A stretch of DNA of 64,000 nt. Source: Corynebacterium vitaeruminis DSM 20294. Lineage in GTDB: Bacteria; Actinomycetota; Actinomycetes; Mycobacteriales; Mycobacteriaceae. A program made the position numbers and the translations under genes. The stretch covers positions 2,046,001-2,110,000 of the forward strand of contig NZ_CP004353.1 of NCBI RefSeq assembly GCF_000550805.1, read 5' to 3'. Positions 28,499 to 38,204 of the stretch are shown in pieces; position 1 is the stretch's first letter; every line of letters starts with the position of its first letter. The notes under the pieces are model-generated. The model was not told the DNA's origin. It saw nothing but the letters and a program-made list of their open reading frames with translations, and made no database searches.

Positions 28499-29155
28499 AT
28501 GGCTTCGGTTTTGCTTATCGACGTTGACGGAACGCTCATCGACTCCTTCCCGGGGATCCGCGACACTCTGGAGAAGACACTCGCGGAGATCGACTGGCCC
28601 ATGCCCACCGAGGAGATGCTCGCCCGGCTGCCCGGCCCGCCGCTCGAGGTGACGTTCCAGGGCTACGGCATGCGCGGCGACGTGCTCGACACCGCGCTGG
28701 CCACCTTCCGCCGCCACTACACCGCCACGGGCTGGTCGAACTCCAGCCTCTTCCCCGGCTGGGCGCAGGGGCTGGCGCGCTGGAAGGAGGACGGGCTCAC
28801 GCTGTGCACGGCGACGAGCAAGTCCATCTCGCACGCGAGCACCATGGTCGAGCACCTCGGGGTGCGCCCCTACTTCGACTTCCTCGGCGCGGCCAGCGAC
28901 GACGGCGCCCGCAAGACCAAGGCGGAGGTTATCGAGTACGTGCTGGAGACCCAGGACCTCGACCCCATGCGGGACAACATCCTCATGATCGGCGACCGCT
29001 CCCACGACACCGACGGGGCCTCCCAGTTCGGCATCCCCACCGCGCTAGTTGGCTGGGGGCACGGTACGAGGGAAGAATGGGATGCTGCGGACTACTTCGC
29101 CCGCGACTTCAACGATTTGGAAAGGGTTGTTCGTGGCTTTGCCAACCTCCGATGA
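28499..29155 (+). CDS. HAD-superfamily phosphatase-like protein, PtkA (Rv2232)-like
   Basis: The 218-residue protein has the HAD motifs in order: I, LLIDVDGTLID (nucleophile DxD); II, LCTATSK (Thr/Ser); III, a Lys in RKTKAEV; IV, MIGDRSHDTDGA. It looks like phosphoglycolate phosphatase. Its position directly before and overlapping ptpA matches M. tuberculosis Rv2232, a HAD-fold protein reported as the tyrosine kinase PtkA that acts on PtpA. The ATG at 28499 follows a GGGAG site. The 23-base overlap with ptpA suggests coupled expression. Phosphatase or kinase function is not decided by sequence. Confidence 0.88.
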   Translation: MASVLLIDVDGTLIDSFPGIRDTLEKTLAEIDWPMPTEEMLARLPGPPLEVTFQGYGMRGDVLDTALATFRRHYTATGWSNSSLFPGWAQGLARWKEDGLTLCTATSKSISHASTMVEHLGVRPYFDFLGAASDDGARKTKAEVIEYVLETQDLDPMRDNILMIGDRSHDTDGASQFGIPTALVGWGHGTREEWDAADYFARDFNDLERVVRGFANLR

Positions 29156-29627
29156 GCGGCTGCACATCTCGTTCGTGTGCACCGGAAACATCTGCCGCTC
29201 CCCCATGGGCGACGTCATCTTGAACGCCGCGCTCATAGAGGCCCACCTCGAGACCGAGGTGCTCGTGGACTCCTGCGGCATGGGCGGCTGGCACGTGGGC
29301 CAGAAGGCCGACAAGCGCGCCCTGCGCGAGCTGGCCAGCGCCGGCTACGACGGCTCGGCCCACCGCGCCTCCCAGATCGATGAGGCCAACGAGGCCGCCG
29401 ACCTGCTCATCGCGATGGACTCCGGCCACGTCAGCGACCTCGTGCGCTTCGGGGTTCCCCGCGAGCGCATCCGGCTCTTGCGCAGCTTCGACCCCGCGGC
29501 GGGCGCGGACCTCGACGTGGAGGACCCCTACTACGGCAGCGCCGAGGACTTCACGCTGGCCCGCACCCAGATCGAGCACGCGATCCCCGGGATCCTTTCC
29601 TGGATCCGCACCCAGATTGAGGCCTAG
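29133..29627 (+). CDS. ptpA: Low-molecular-weight protein tyrosine phosphatase
   Basis: The 164-residue protein has the catalytic P-loop VCTGNICRSPMG (CX5R with C and R) close to the N terminus and the general-acid Asp in the C-terminal DVEDPYYG (the DPYY motif). The size is that of PtpA of mycobacteria. It starts at a GTG inside the end of the HAD gene, supported by GGAAAGG seven bases upstream. It dephosphorylates tyrosine-phosphorylated proteins or small substrates; the adjacent PtkA-like protein is the likely partner. Confidence 0.95.
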   Translation: MALPTSDERLHISFVCTGNICRSPMGDVILNAALIEAHLETEVLVDSCGMGGWHVGQKADKRALRELASAGYDGSAHRASQIDEANEAADLLIAMDSGHVSDLVRFGVPRERIRLLRSFDPAAGADLDVEDPYYGSAEDFTLARTQIEHAIPGILSWIRTQIEA

Positions 29628-29668
29628 CGCCCCGCCATCTACCCCCTGTTTTTTGAAAGACTGCTTCC

Positions 29669-30667
29669 ATGGCTACAACCCGGCACGGCGATAAGGCAAA
29701 GTCCGGCTGGCGGCATTTTGTCACCCCCGGCTGGATCATCACGATCCTGCTGGTCATCGGATTTTCCTACGCGGCCATCATGGTGCTGTCCCCGTGGCAG
29801 CTCCACAAGGACGACGCCATCGTCGCCCGCAACGAGCACGTCGATGAGGCCTTCAAGGTCGACCCCACCGACTTCGACAACATCTTCAACGCCGACGGCT
29901 CCATCAAGGGCGACCAGGAGTGGATGCGCGTGCAGGTCAGCGGCCACTTCCTCGCCGACAAGGAGGTCCTGCTGCGCCTGCGCCCGGTCGAGTCCGGCCC
30001 CTCTTACCAGGCGCTGACGCCGTTCCAGCTCGACGACGGGCGGATCATGCTGGTCAACCGCGGCTTTGAGACCACCACCGCCGGCGCCATGCCGGACGTG
30101 CCGCGCGCGACAACCGACGAGGTGACGATCGTCGCCAATGCCCGCCTCAACGAGGCGGTGCCGGAGACCGCGCCCATGAACGAGGGCGGCTACGACCAGG
30201 TCTACGGCATCAACACCCAGCAGGTCAGCGAGGTCACCGGCCTCCAGCTCGGCACCGACTACCTGCAGCTGACCGACGGCTCTCCGGGAGTGCTCACGCC
30301 CTTGCCGATCCCCAAGCTCGACCGCGGCAACCACCTCTCCTACGGCTTCCAGTGGATCGCCTTCGGCATCATGGCCCCGCTGGGGCTGGGCTACATGGCC
30401 TACTCCGAGGTCCGCGAGCGCCGCCGCGCCCGCGAGGAGGAGGCGGAGATGGTCGCCCGCCAGGAGGCCACCGACACCACCGGCGAGCCGCCGCTGGACG
30501 AGGCCGACAAAGCACCCGCCGCACCCGCGCAGGAGCCTGCGGCCGCCCCGGATGACGAGCCCGAGGTCCCCGACGAGGAGCAGGCCCAGATCGACCGGGA
30601 GAACCAGACGATGCGCTCGCGCTACGGCGACACCCACCCGAACAGGTTTGGCCGTAGGCGTCGCTAA
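29669..30667 (+). CDS. SURF1-family cytochrome oxidase assembly protein
   Basis: The 332-residue protein has one membrane segment near the N terminus (TPGWIITILLVIGFSYAAI), a periplasmic SURF1 domain starting with SPWQLHKDDAIVARNE, and a second membrane segment (YGFQWIAFGIMAPLGLGYM). SURF1 proteins help build the haem-copper centre of aa3 oxidase. The C-terminal 80 residues are a charged Ala/Pro/Glu tail outside the family. It corresponds to Rv2235. Its stop overlaps the stop of the convergent cobD by four bases. Confidence 0.93.
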   Translation: MATTRHGDKAKSGWRHFVTPGWIITILLVIGFSYAAIMVLSPWQLHKDDAIVARNEHVDEAFKVDPTDFDNIFNADGSIKGDQEWMRVQVSGHFLADKEVLLRLRPVESGPSYQALTPFQLDDGRIMLVNRGFETTTAGAMPDVPRATTDEVTIVANARLNEAVPETAPMNEGGYDQVYGINTQQVSEVTGLQLGTDYLQLTDGSPGVLTPLPIPKLDRGNHLSYGFQWIAFGIMAPLGLGYMAYSEVRERRRAREEEAEMVARQEATDTTGEPPLDEADKAPAAPAQEPAAAPDDEPEVPDEEQAQIDRENQTMRSRYGDTHPNRFGRRRR

Positions 30668-31566
30668 GTGCGGCGCACAAGTACCCGCCGCGACAGCACC
30701 GCCACGGCCGCGATGACCGCCTGCGTCTTGCGCGACAGGCGCACCGCCTCCGTGATCGTTTCCGCGCTCGGTGCTGGGCCTGACCCCAGCACCGGGCGCA
30801 TTTCCGTGCCGTAGTGGTAGCGCGTGAGCCCGCCCAGCTGCACGCCGAGCGCCACCGCTGCCGTCGCCTCCACGGGTCCCGCGTTGGGGCTGGGGTGGGC
30901 CGGCGCGTCCTCGCGCCAGGCCCGCACGGCCTCACGCCAGCGCCGCCCCGACAGCGCCACATGGGTTGCCGCCGTCAGCCGCGCCGGCGCCCAGGCGAGC
31001 AGGTCGTCCAGCTTCGCCGCGGCCCAGCCGAACTCGTTGTAGCGGTCGTTTTTGTACCCCACCATCGCGTCCAGCGTGTTGACCAGCCGGTGCGCGACCA
31101 CGCCCGGCGCGCCGAGCACCGACCAGAAGATCGGCGCGCTCACCGCGTCCGAGGTGTTCTCCGCGAGCGACTCCACGGTCGCGCGCGCGATGCCCGCCTC
31201 GTCGAGCAGCTCCGGGTCGCGCGAGCACAGCCACGGCACCAGCTCGCGCGCGCCCGCAAGGTCGCCCTCGTCGAGCCGCTCGCGCATCCTCAGGCCGGTC
31301 TTCTCCAGCGTCGTCCCACCCAGCGCGCTCGCCAGCGCCACGGCGAGGCTCAGCTCGGGGTACTTGCGTGAGATCGCGATCGTCGCACCAAGCGGCGGCA
31401 GCACGCACGCGGCGAGGTAGGCCACGCCAGCGCTTTTCGACGGCGCATAAAGCCGCTTCTCCACCGCCGACGCGTAGCGCCCGAACACCGCCACCGGGTG
31501 GTACCTGCCACCCGGATCCCCCACGAGACGATCGGCAAGGATTCCGGCGAGCAGGCCGTAGGACAT
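30664..31566 (-). CDS. cobD: Adenosylcobinamide-phosphate synthase CobD/CbiB
   Basis: The 300-residue membrane protein opens LLAGILADRLVGDPGGRYHPV, the signature of CbiB/CobD, and contains ARATVESLAENTSDAVSAPIFW and YKNDRYNEFGWAAAKLDDLL, which are near-invariant in the family. It joins aminopropanol (or its phosphate) to adenosylcobyric acid late in cobalamin synthesis. The start is the ATG at 31566; 20 more upstream codons are open but unlike the family. It is the counterpart of Rv2236c. No other cobalamin gene except the distant CobC-like one is in the window, and I saw no cobalamin riboswitch. Confidence 0.94.
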   Translation of the reverse strand: MSYGLLAGILADRLVGDPGGRYHPVAVFGRYASAVEKRLYAPSKSAGVAYLAACVLPPLGATIAISRKYPELSLAVALASALGGTTLEKTGLRMRERLDEGDLAGARELVPWLCSRDPELLDEAGIARATVESLAENTSDAVSAPIFWSVLGAPGVVAHRLVNTLDAMVGYKNDRYNEFGWAAAKLDDLLAWAPARLTAATHVALSGRRWREAVRAWREDAPAHPSPNAGPVEATAAVALGVQLGGLTRYHYGTEMRPVLGSGPAPSAETITEAVRLSRKTQAVIAAVAVLSRRVLVRRT

Positions 31567-31627
31567 GGGGCACCTCGGGGCAAGTAAACGAAAAGCGGAA
31601 CACCTCATTCTAGCCGCCCCACGCACG

Positions 31628-31673
31628 CAAAAAGCGGCGAGCCGTATCCGAGTTCAGGATGCGACTCGCCGCT
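31628..31673 (-). terminator. Terminator of the mycolyltransferase gene
   Basis: On the minus strand the arms AGCGGCGAG and CTCGCCGCT enclose a loop of about 22 bases and are followed by TTTTTGC. It lies 13 bases beyond the stop of the mycolyltransferase gene. Confidence 0.82.
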
Positions 31674-31685
31674 AGGTGCCGAGAG

Positions 31686-33089
31686 CTACTGCTTGGGGTA
31701 GACGCGCTCGCCGATCATATTCATAAAGGCGACGGTGCCCTCGTTGAATACTCCCCAGGCGTGGGCGCCGGAGCTCGCGTACTGGAAGTCAGCGGGGATG
31801 CCTTCCATCAGCATGCGGGCCTGGAGCTTGTGGGTGAAGTAATTGGTACCCCACTCGATGAAGGCGCCATCTTTGATCCGCGCCAACCAGTCGCCTTCGG
31901 TGGTCGGGCGGTACTGATCCATGAAGTCCGTTGGACCGAGGAGCCCGCCGGCGTTAAAAACGAAGATGTTTTGCTGGCCAGCCAGCAACGGGACGTTGAT
32001 CAGCGCGTCGCTGTAGATCGAGTAGTCACCGTGCTGCGGACCATATGCTTCGTCTACCGAACCGAGCCCGTAGAGCGTCTGACCTTGGGCATAGCGCCCA
32101 AGATCGCTATCGACTTCGACGCAGCCCGAGATCGAGCCAACCGCATCGTAGAGTCCGGGGTTGTGCTCTGCGTAACCGATGACGGGACCACCGGACGCAG
32201 ACATACCCAGCAGCGACCGCTGGTGGCTTGCACCGATCGCATCCTCCAAGGCGATGGGGAGTTCCTTCGTCATGAAGGTCTCCCACTGCTGCTTTCCGCG
32301 AGCGACCGCGGAATCGTCATACCAGTCGACGTAGTTGGAGTTCGCGCCTTCTGCTGGGCTCACGACATTGAGGTTGAGGTCGTGGGCCATCTTTGCCAGC
32401 TCGGTGTTGGTGGCCAAGGTGATGCCGTCCTCACCGCCGTCTCGGCCGCTAAGTGCGTAGATCACCGGGCGCGGGGTCGACTGATCCGGAGCGGGAATGT
32501 AGATGAGCGGAATATCTCGGCCCATGGCGTTCGAGTAAGCGGAGATGTACTTGGGGTTGTACTTCTTGTAATCCATGTCCCAGCTCCACCAGGCCGGCTC
32601 AAGGAGCTTTCCATCGAGATCGATCGTGGCGGGAACGACCACCTGGAGCTGGTCGACGAAACGCGGGTCCTCGCTGATGGGCGCGTAGGTTTGGACTCCA
32701 AAGAGATCCGAGCTGAATGGTCCTCTGAAGAACAGGAGCCCCAGAGAATTGATGACCTTCCAGAAGGCGGCAGGAATGACGGCGAGGAAGTTCGCGCTGG
32801 ACAAGTTGGCGGACGAACCCGCGAGCGCAGACGCAGTCTCGGAAGCCGTGGTCGGGGACGCAGACGCGTCACCAACGGGGGTAACACCCCCCAGTTCTGG
32901 GCTCACGACGGTCTCATCGGTCCCCGTGGCCGCCGCTGCGACGTCGGGGGTCACTGCATCCGTCAGGACAACTTCCGCTGTATCAGTGGTTTGTGCCACC
33001 GCGATTCCTGCCGAGGCAAAACCAACGCTCACGGCACTGCTTGCTGCGACAATTCGAAGGGCGATACTTCGTCTATCAAGTTTCCGCAT
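31686..33089 (-). CDS. Trehalose corynomycolyl transferase (antigen 85-type esterase)
   Basis: The 467-residue exported protein has a signal peptide (basic MRKLDRRS, then a hydrophobic stretch ending GIAVAQ at about residue 33) and a Thr/Ser/Ala-rich linker of about 60 residues. The alpha/beta hydrolase domain shows the nucleophile motif LLGMSASGG, FVFNAGG and a C-terminal catalytic His in SSGAHAWG. Such enzymes move corynomycolic acids between trehalose and arabinogalactan in the cell wall. The ATG at 33089 gives a proper signal peptide; 23 more upstream codons are open but do not. It is divergent from a glycosyltransferase gene and followed by its own terminator. Confidence 0.92.
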   Translation of the reverse strand: MRKLDRRSIALRIVAASSAVSVGFASAGIAVAQTTDTAEVVLTDAVTPDVAAAATGTDETVVSPELGGVTPVGDASASPTTASETASALAGSSANLSSANFLAVIPAAFWKVINSLGLLFFRGPFSSDLFGVQTYAPISEDPRFVDQLQVVVPATIDLDGKLLEPAWWSWDMDYKKYNPKYISAYSNAMGRDIPLIYIPAPDQSTPRPVIYALSGRDGGEDGITLATNTELAKMAHDLNLNVVSPAEGANSNYVDWYDDSAVARGKQQWETFMTKELPIALEDAIGASHQRSLLGMSASGGPVIGYAEHNPGLYDAVGSISGCVEVDSDLGRYAQGQTLYGLGSVDEAYGPQHGDYSIYSDALINVPLLAGQQNIFVFNAGGLLGPTDFMDQYRPTTEGDWLARIKDGAFIEWGTNYFTHKLQARMLMEGIPADFQYASSGAHAWGVFNEGTVAFMNMIGERVYPKQ

Positions 33090-33396
33090 GTGAACTTTCT
33101 TTCTCGATCCCAGCGGGCCTTTCCTGAGGGAAGGAAAATCGGCTCGCGTTGATGACAATCGTTCACCCTAGCACCACAAAAAATTAGAATTCTATTAATT
33201 TCACATTTGACAAGTGCAACGCTACCCCCGCTGCGTGCCACATCATCAAAGGCCGAATCTTCCCGCTCCAGATGATGCCTTGACCGATGTCCGCCGAGCA
33301 GCCCCAAATACAATTGAACCCTGTACCCCTCAGCGTTCAATCGATTTCACGCGGTTGAACCTTCTGCCACCATCGTTTTCAACACGGAGTCTTGAC
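33090..33396. other. Divergent promoter region between mycolyltransferase and glycosyltransferase genes
   Basis: No gene is supported here. An AT-rich stretch around 33178-33205 contains the near-palindrome TTAGAATTCTATTAA and, on the minus strand, a TTGTCA that could be a -35 box for the mycolyltransferase gene. A frame running through the region into the glycosyltransferase lacks family-like sequence. Exact promoters cannot be fixed by eye. Confidence 0.4.
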
Positions 33397-34485
33397 ATGC
33401 CCTCGCCCATGCAGGCCATTCTCGCGCCTGAATTGCGCCCTTATTTCCTTGACAACCTGCGGGCTTTTGCTCCCCTCCACGTGCTCTGGGGGAGGCGCGT
33501 CTACATGAAGGGGGTCGATGAGCGCTCCGACTACCCCGAGCTCACCTTCCAGCAGGTCTCCCCCGTCAAGAGCTTTATCGACGGCTGGAAGCTGCGCACC
33601 CCTCGCCTCGTGGTACCCGAGCCGTTTTGGTACCGACAGTACCCAACGTCATTCCCCTTCCTGCTCGGCTTCCGGCTTGGCTGCTTGATCCGACGATCCT
33701 CGGCCAAGGTCGGAACCTATTGCATCGACAACTCCTTCCCCGAGAAGCTCCTCAAGCTCCCCGCCCGTATCCCAGCGCCCATTCGCGCGCGGCTCGCCAA
33801 ATTGGTGGCCGCACCCTACCTTGCAATGATCGACGACATCGTGTTCGGCACCGATGGCTCGCGGGAGACCTATTCACACACGTTTGGGAAGTCCTTTGAC
33901 CAGTTCCCCACGGTCATACCGCGGCCGGTTAGGTACGGGGAGCGAACTCAGCCAATAGATCGAAAGCGCTTCGCCTTCGTGGGTTCACTTCGACGCGAGA
34001 AAGGAATCGGCCTCATGCTCGCCGCGTGGGATGAGGTGAGCAAACGCCGCGATGACCTAAGTCTTGAAGTCGCTGGTATCGGAGAGCTGGCTCCGCAGGT
34101 CCGCGAATGGGCCAAGCTACATCCTTCCGTTACTTTCACCGAGGGTGCCACGCGGAACGAAGTTTTCGAGCTACTCAATCGGACCGGCTGCCATATTCAG
34201 CTTTCAATGCCCGGGGCGCGGTTCCGCGAGCAGGTCGGCAGTTCCAATCTTGAAGCACTTTCCTGCGAACACCGGCTCATCGTCACCGAGGAGACCGGCA
34301 TCGCTAACTGGCTCAAAGACCTCGGGCACGGGGTTCTCCCCATCAACGCCAGCCCATCAGATGTCGCGGATCTGATCGAGAAGTTTGCCGATGACAACGA
34401 CTGGGAAGCTCCGGAAGCGACTTTCGGTCAGGTCGACGGATACGTGGAAGCTCACGACCTGCTTCTTGAACGAGCGGGAAAGTAG
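33397..34485 (+). CDS. Glycosyltransferase (GT4-like)
   Basis: The 362-residue protein has a Rossmann-like C-terminal half with FAFVGSLRREKGIGLMLAAWD, the start of the GT-B sugar-nucleotide domain, and VGSSNLEALSCEHRLIVTEE, a variant of the E-x7-E region. No membrane segments are seen. The frame is open 61 codons upstream, but an ATG at 33397 after a GGAG site begins the plausible protein. It is separate from the polysaccharide cluster that starts 3.8 kb later. The acceptor is unknown; surface glycan or glycolipid synthesis is likely. Confidence 0.82.
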   Translation: MPSPMQAILAPELRPYFLDNLRAFAPLHVLWGRRVYMKGVDERSDYPELTFQQVSPVKSFIDGWKLRTPRLVVPEPFWYRQYPTSFPFLLGFRLGCLIRRSSAKVGTYCIDNSFPEKLLKLPARIPAPIRARLAKLVAAPYLAMIDDIVFGTDGSRETYSHTFGKSFDQFPTVIPRPVRYGERTQPIDRKRFAFVGSLRREKGIGLMLAAWDEVSKRRDDLSLEVAGIGELAPQVREWAKLHPSVTFTEGATRNEVFELLNRTGCHIQLSMPGARFREQVGSSNLEALSCEHRLIVTEETGIANWLKDLGHGVLPINASPSDVADLIEKFADDNDWEAPEATFGQVDGYVEAHDLLLERAGK

Positions 34486-34515
34486 AAAAACCTCGCACCC
34501 GATCCGGGTGCGAGG
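34486..34515 (-). terminator. Terminator of tRNA-Val (probably bidirectional)
   Basis: The arms CCTCGCACCC and GGGTGCGAGG form a perfect 10-bp hairpin. On the minus strand it is followed by TTTTTC just beyond the tRNA-Val, while on the plus strand it follows the glycosyltransferase stop. Confidence 0.85.
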
Positions 34516-34524
34516 CACATTTTG

Positions 34525-34597
34525 TGCGTCCTGAGGGGCTCGAACCCCCGACCTGCTGGGTGTAAACCAGCTGCTCTCCCAGCTGAGCTAAAGACGC
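34525..34597 (-). tRNA. tRNA-Val (anticodon TAC)
   Basis: The minus strand folds as a 73-base tRNA: acceptor GCGTCTT with AGGACGC, D arm TAGCTCAGCTGGGAGAGCA, anticodon stem GCTGG/CCAGC around loop TTTACAC (TAC), and T arm GGTTCGAGCCC. CCA is not encoded. It reads GUA and wobble valine codons. Confidence 0.95.
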
Positions 34598-34647
34598 GTG
34601 TCTAACGACGACGGATAGCTTAACACAGAGGTTTACCAGCGCAAAAA

Positions 34648-35082
34648 CTACTTATTTCGCCCAGTGACGAGGCAAGATCCCTGCCACGCACCGAGGCGCT
34701 CCGCCTTCGTCTGAACCAGCCCAGCCAGCTGCGCGCTTTCGGCAATGAGCCCGGGATCCAGTGCTCCCGGCTTCCCTGCGCCGGGGGTGAGCAGCCACAC
34801 GCGACCACTATCAGCAAGGGGGCGAACTGCATCGACAAGCCCGTCAACCAAGTCGCCATCATCCTCGCGCCACCAGAGCATCACGACGTCGCAAATCTCG
34901 TCGGTGTCTTCATCCAGAAGCTCGTCTCCGATGATGTCCTCGACTGCTTCGCTGAGCTCCGAGTAGCAATCGTCATCCCAGCCAACCTCTTGCACGGTCT
35001 GGCCTTCTGCGAGACCAAGGCGGCGGGCATGTTCCGTAGCGCTCGCTACAGAGTTCTTCTCCTTCGATACTGATTCGTTCAT
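34648..35082 (-). CDS. DUF3052-family protein
   Basis: The 144-residue acidic protein reads LGLAEGQTVQEVGWDDDCYSE, DEDTDEICDVVMLWWREDDGD and VWLLTPGAGKPGALDPGLI, the pattern of the actinobacterial DUF3052 family, often located next to aceE as here. No catalytic function is known to me. It has no signal peptide. The ATG at 35082 (MNESVSKEKNSVAS) is preferred over a codon 21 bases upstream; the ribosome site is weak in both cases. It is divergent from aceE across 363 bases. Confidence 0.85.
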   Translation of the reverse strand: MNESVSKEKNSVASATEHARRLGLAEGQTVQEVGWDDDCYSELSEAVEDIIGDELLDEDTDEICDVVMLWWREDDGDLVDGLVDAVRPLADSGRVWLLTPGAGKPGALDPGLIAESAQLAGLVQTKAERLGAWQGSCLVTGRNK

Positions 35083-35252
35083 CACTAGGCACCATACCGC
35101 CAAAGTCCGCGTTTCTCTCCCTTTTACCCTCGATTTATTTCAATTTGATTACGAAATTTCGCCCGTCCCAGACAACAAAACGGACCCAGCCCATCGTCCG
35201 CCTGCTCAATGTGCGACCACCTCACCAAGGCCATTTTGTGTGGTTCGACCTC

Positions 35253-35285
35253 TTTCTCGGTTTGCAAGATTCACAAACCGAGAAA
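35253..35285. promoter_or_regulatory. 12-bp perfect inverted repeat upstream of aceE, RamB-site-like
   Basis: TTTCTCGGTTTG and CAAACCGAGAAA are separated by nine bases. It lies 160 bases before aceE, in the 363-base region shared with the DUF3052 gene, which holds no gene. The TTTGCAA within it resembles the core bound by RamB, which is known to control aceE in C. glutamicum. The arms could also form an RNA hairpin, but no T-run follows on either strand. A possible -10, TATCCT, is at 35366. Confidence 0.5.
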
Positions 35286-35445
35286 ACCCGCAGGCCACAG
35301 CGTTTGCCCATTCGAGCAGTTGGAAGTTTCGGATGCGAACACATAAAAACTTGGGGAGTGCACGTATCCTAGACACATACGCGTGTGCGCGGACACAAAG
35401 CCCACGTGCACATATCGAATCCCACTAGATACTTGGAGGTGTGGA

Positions 35446-38184
35446 ATGGCTGACCCGAACACCGGGAAGCTTAGCGATGACACCAATTTCGCAATGATCC
35501 GCGATGGCGTGGCGTCTTACCTGAACGACGCCGATCCGGAGGAAACCCGCGAGTGGATCGAGTCGCTAGATGGCATGCTCAAGGAGTCAACGCCTGAGCG
35601 TGCTCGTTACGTTATGCTCCGTCTTCTCGAGGTCGCATCCGCTCGCCGCGTGGCACTTCCGCCCATGACGTCCACCGACTACGTCAACACCATCCCTACC
35701 TCGATGGAGCCCGAGTTCCCAGGCGACGAGGAGATCGAGAAGCGCTACCGCCGCTGGATCCGCTGGAATGCGGCCATCATGGTGCACCGCGCGCAGCGCC
35801 CCGGCATTGGCGTCGGCGGCCACATCTCCACCTACGCGGGTGCAGCCCCGCTCTACGAGGTCGGATTCAACCACTTCTTCCGCGGCAAGGACCACCCGGG
35901 CGGCGGCGACCAGGTCTTCTTCCAGGGGCACGCATCCCCGGGCATGTACGCCCGCGCCTTCCTCGAAGGTCGCCTCACTGAGGACGACCTCGACGGCTTC
36001 CGCCAGGAAGTCTCCCGCCCCCAGGGCGGCATCCCTTCCTACCCGCACCCGCACGGCATGAAGGACTTCTGGGAGTTCCCAACAGTGTCCATGGGCCTAG
36101 GCCCGATGGATGCGATTTACCAGGCGCGATTCAACCGCTACCTGCTCAACCGCGGCATCAAGGACACCTCGGATCAGCACGTCTGGGCATTCCTGGGCGA
36201 CGGCGAGATGGATGAGCCCGAATCCCGCGGCCTCATCCAGCTGGCGGCGCTCAACAACCTCGACAACCTCACCTTCGTGGTCAACTGCAACCTCCAGCGC
36301 CTCGACGGCCCGGTCCGCGGTAACACCAAGATCATTCAGGAGCTCGAGTCCTTCTTCCGCGGTGCTGGCTGGTCCGTCATCAAGGTCGTCTGGGGCCGCG
36401 AGTGGGACGAGCTGTTTGCCGCAGACAAGGAAGGCGCGCTCGTCGAGCTAATGAACAACACCGCCGACGGCGACTTCCAGACGTACAAGGCCAACGACGG
36501 CAAGTACGTCCGTGACCACTTCTTCGGCAAGGACCCGCGAACCGCCAAGCTCGTCGAGCACATGACCGACGAGGAAATCTGGCACCTGCGCCGCGGCGGT
36601 CACGACTACCGCAAGATCTACGCCGCCTACAAGCGCGCGCTGGAGACCAAGGATCGCCCGACCGTCATTCTTGCCCACACCATCAAGGGCTACGGCCTCG
36701 GCCACAACTTCGAGGGCCGCAACGCGACCCACCAGATGAAGAAGCTGACGCTGGACGACCTCAAGCAGTTCCGCGACAAGCAGGGCATCCCGATCTCCGA
36801 CGAGGAGCTGGAGAAGGATCCGTACCTCCCGCCGTACTACCACCCCGGCGAGGACTCCCCGGAGATCCAGTACCTGCAGGCTCGCCGCAAGGAACTGGGC
36901 GGCTACCTGCCCGAGCGTCGTTCGACCTACACGCCTCTCGACGTGCCTGAGTTGGACAAGCTCCGCAGCATCCGCAAGGGCTCCGGCAAGCAGGAAGTGG
37001 CCACCACGATGGCCGTCGTGCGTACCTTCAAGGAGCTCATGCGCGACCCCGAGCTGGGCAAGCGACTCGTGCCAATCATTCCTGACGAGGCTCGTACCTT
37101 CGGTATGGACTCGTGGTTCCCGACGCTGAAGATCTACAACCCGCACGGCCAGAACTACGTGCCGGTCGACCACGACCTCATGCTCTCGTACCGTGAGGCC
37201 AAGGACGGCCAGATCATGCACGAGGGTATTAACGAGGCTGGCTCCACCGCGGCATTCATCGCCGCAGGTACGTCTTACGCCACCCACGGTCAGCCGATGA
37301 TCCCGCTGTACATCTTCTACTCGATGTTCGGCTTCCAGCGCACCGGCGACTCCTTCTGGGCCGCAGGCGACCAGATGGCCCGCGGATTCATCCTCGGCGC
37401 CACGGCTGGCCGCACCACGCTGACCGGCGAGGGCCTGCAGCACATGGATGGCCACTCCCAGATCTTGGCTTCGACCAACCCCGCAGTCGTCTCCTACGAC
37501 CCGGCTTTCTCCTACGAGATCGCCCACCTCGTCCGCGAGGGCATCGACCGCATGTACGGCCCCGGCCGCGGCGAGAACGTCATGTACTACCTGACGATCT
37601 ACAACCAGCCGATCCACCAGCCAGCCGAGCCGGAAGGCCTCGATGTCGAGGGACTGCACAAGGGCATCTACCTCTACCAGAAGGCCGAGGGCGACAACGT
37701 GCTCGAGGTCTCCCTGCTCGCATCCGGCATCGGCATGCAGCAGGCTCTGCGCGCCGCTGAGATGCTCAAGAGCGAGTACAACATCGGTGCCAACGTCTTC
37801 TCCGTAACCTCGTGGGTCGAGCTGTCCCGCGATGGTAAGAAGAAGGCCCTCGACCACCTCCGCCACCCGGAGAACCCCGCCGAGGAGCCGTTTGCCACGA
37901 CTCAGCTGCGGAAGGGCTCCGGCCCGTACATCGCCGTTTCCGACTTCGCAACCGACCTGCAGGAGCAGATCCGTGCGTACGTCCCAGGCGATTACACCAC
38001 GCTAGGTGCTGACGGATTCGGCTTCTCCGACACTCGTCCCGCCGCTCGCCGCTACTTCAACATCGACGCCGAGTCCGTCGTTGTCGCAGCGCTCAACGGC
38101 CTGGCACGCGAGGGTAAGCTCGACTCCTCCGTCGCCGCTGAGGCAGCGAAGAAGTACAACCTAAACGACCCGACAAAGGCGTAA
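35446..38184 (+). CDS. aceE: Pyruvate dehydrogenase E1 component, homodimeric
   Basis: AceE decarboxylates pyruvate with thiamine diphosphate and passes the acetyl group to E2. The 912-residue length is that of the large homodimeric form used by actinobacteria and enterobacteria. The ThDP motif is present as [12 protein letters not shown] ... [13 protein letters not shown], and [20 protein letters not shown] and [17 protein letters not shown] are family blocks. The ATG at 35446 follows GGAGGT; the frame opens earlier without a ribosome site. In corynebacteria the gene stands alone, with E2 and E3 elsewhere, as here. A strong terminator follows. Confidence 0.97.
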   Translation: MADPNTGKLSDDTNFAMIRDGVASYLNDADPEETREWIESLDGMLKESTPERARYVMLRLLEVASARRVALPPMTSTDYVNTIPTSMEPEFPGDEEIEKRYRRWIRWNAAIMVHRAQRPGIGVGGHISTYAGAAPLYEVGFNHFFRGKDHPGGGDQVFFQGHASPGMYARAFLEGRLTEDDLDGFRQEVSRPQGGIPSYPHPHGMKDFWEFPTVSMGLGPMDAIYQARFNRYLLNRGIKDTSDQHVWAFLGDGEMDEPESRGLIQLAALNNLDNLTFVVNCNLQRLDGPVRGNTKIIQELESFFRGAGWSVIKVVWGREWDELFAADKEGALVELMNNTADGDFQTYKANDGKYVRDHFFGKDPRTAKLVEHMTDEEIWHLRRGGHDYRKIYAAYKRALETKDRPTVILAHTIKGYGLGHNFEGRNATHQMKKLTLDDLKQFRDKQGIPISDEELEKDPYLPPYYHPGEDSPEIQYLQARRKELGGYLPERRSTYTPLDVPELDKLRSIRKGSGKQEVATTMAVVRTFKELMRDPELGKRLVPIIPDEARTFGMDSWFPTLKIYNPHGQNYVPVDHDLMLSYREAKDGQIMHEGINEAGSTAAFIAAGTSYATHGQPMIPLYIFYSMFGFQRTGDSFWAAGDQMARGFILGATAGRTTLTGEGLQHMDGHSQILASTNPAVVSYDPAFSYEIAHLVREGIDRMYGPGRGENVMYYLTIYNQPIHQPAEPEGLDVEGLHKGIYLYQKAEGDNVLEVSLLASGIGMQQALRAAEMLKSEYNIGANVFSVTSWVELSRDGKKKALDHLRHPENPAEEPFATTQLRKGSGPYIAVSDFATDLQEQIRAYVPGDYTTLGADGFGFSDTRPAARRYFNIDAESVVVAALNGLAREGKLDSSVAAEAAKKYNLNDPTKA

Positions 38185-38204
38185 GAAACCGGTCGCAAAA
38201 CATG

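Noticed and set aside
31567..31685. Cobalamin riboswitch for cobD
   Set aside because: The space upstream of cobD contains only a terminator hairpin; no B12-box-like sequence was seen.
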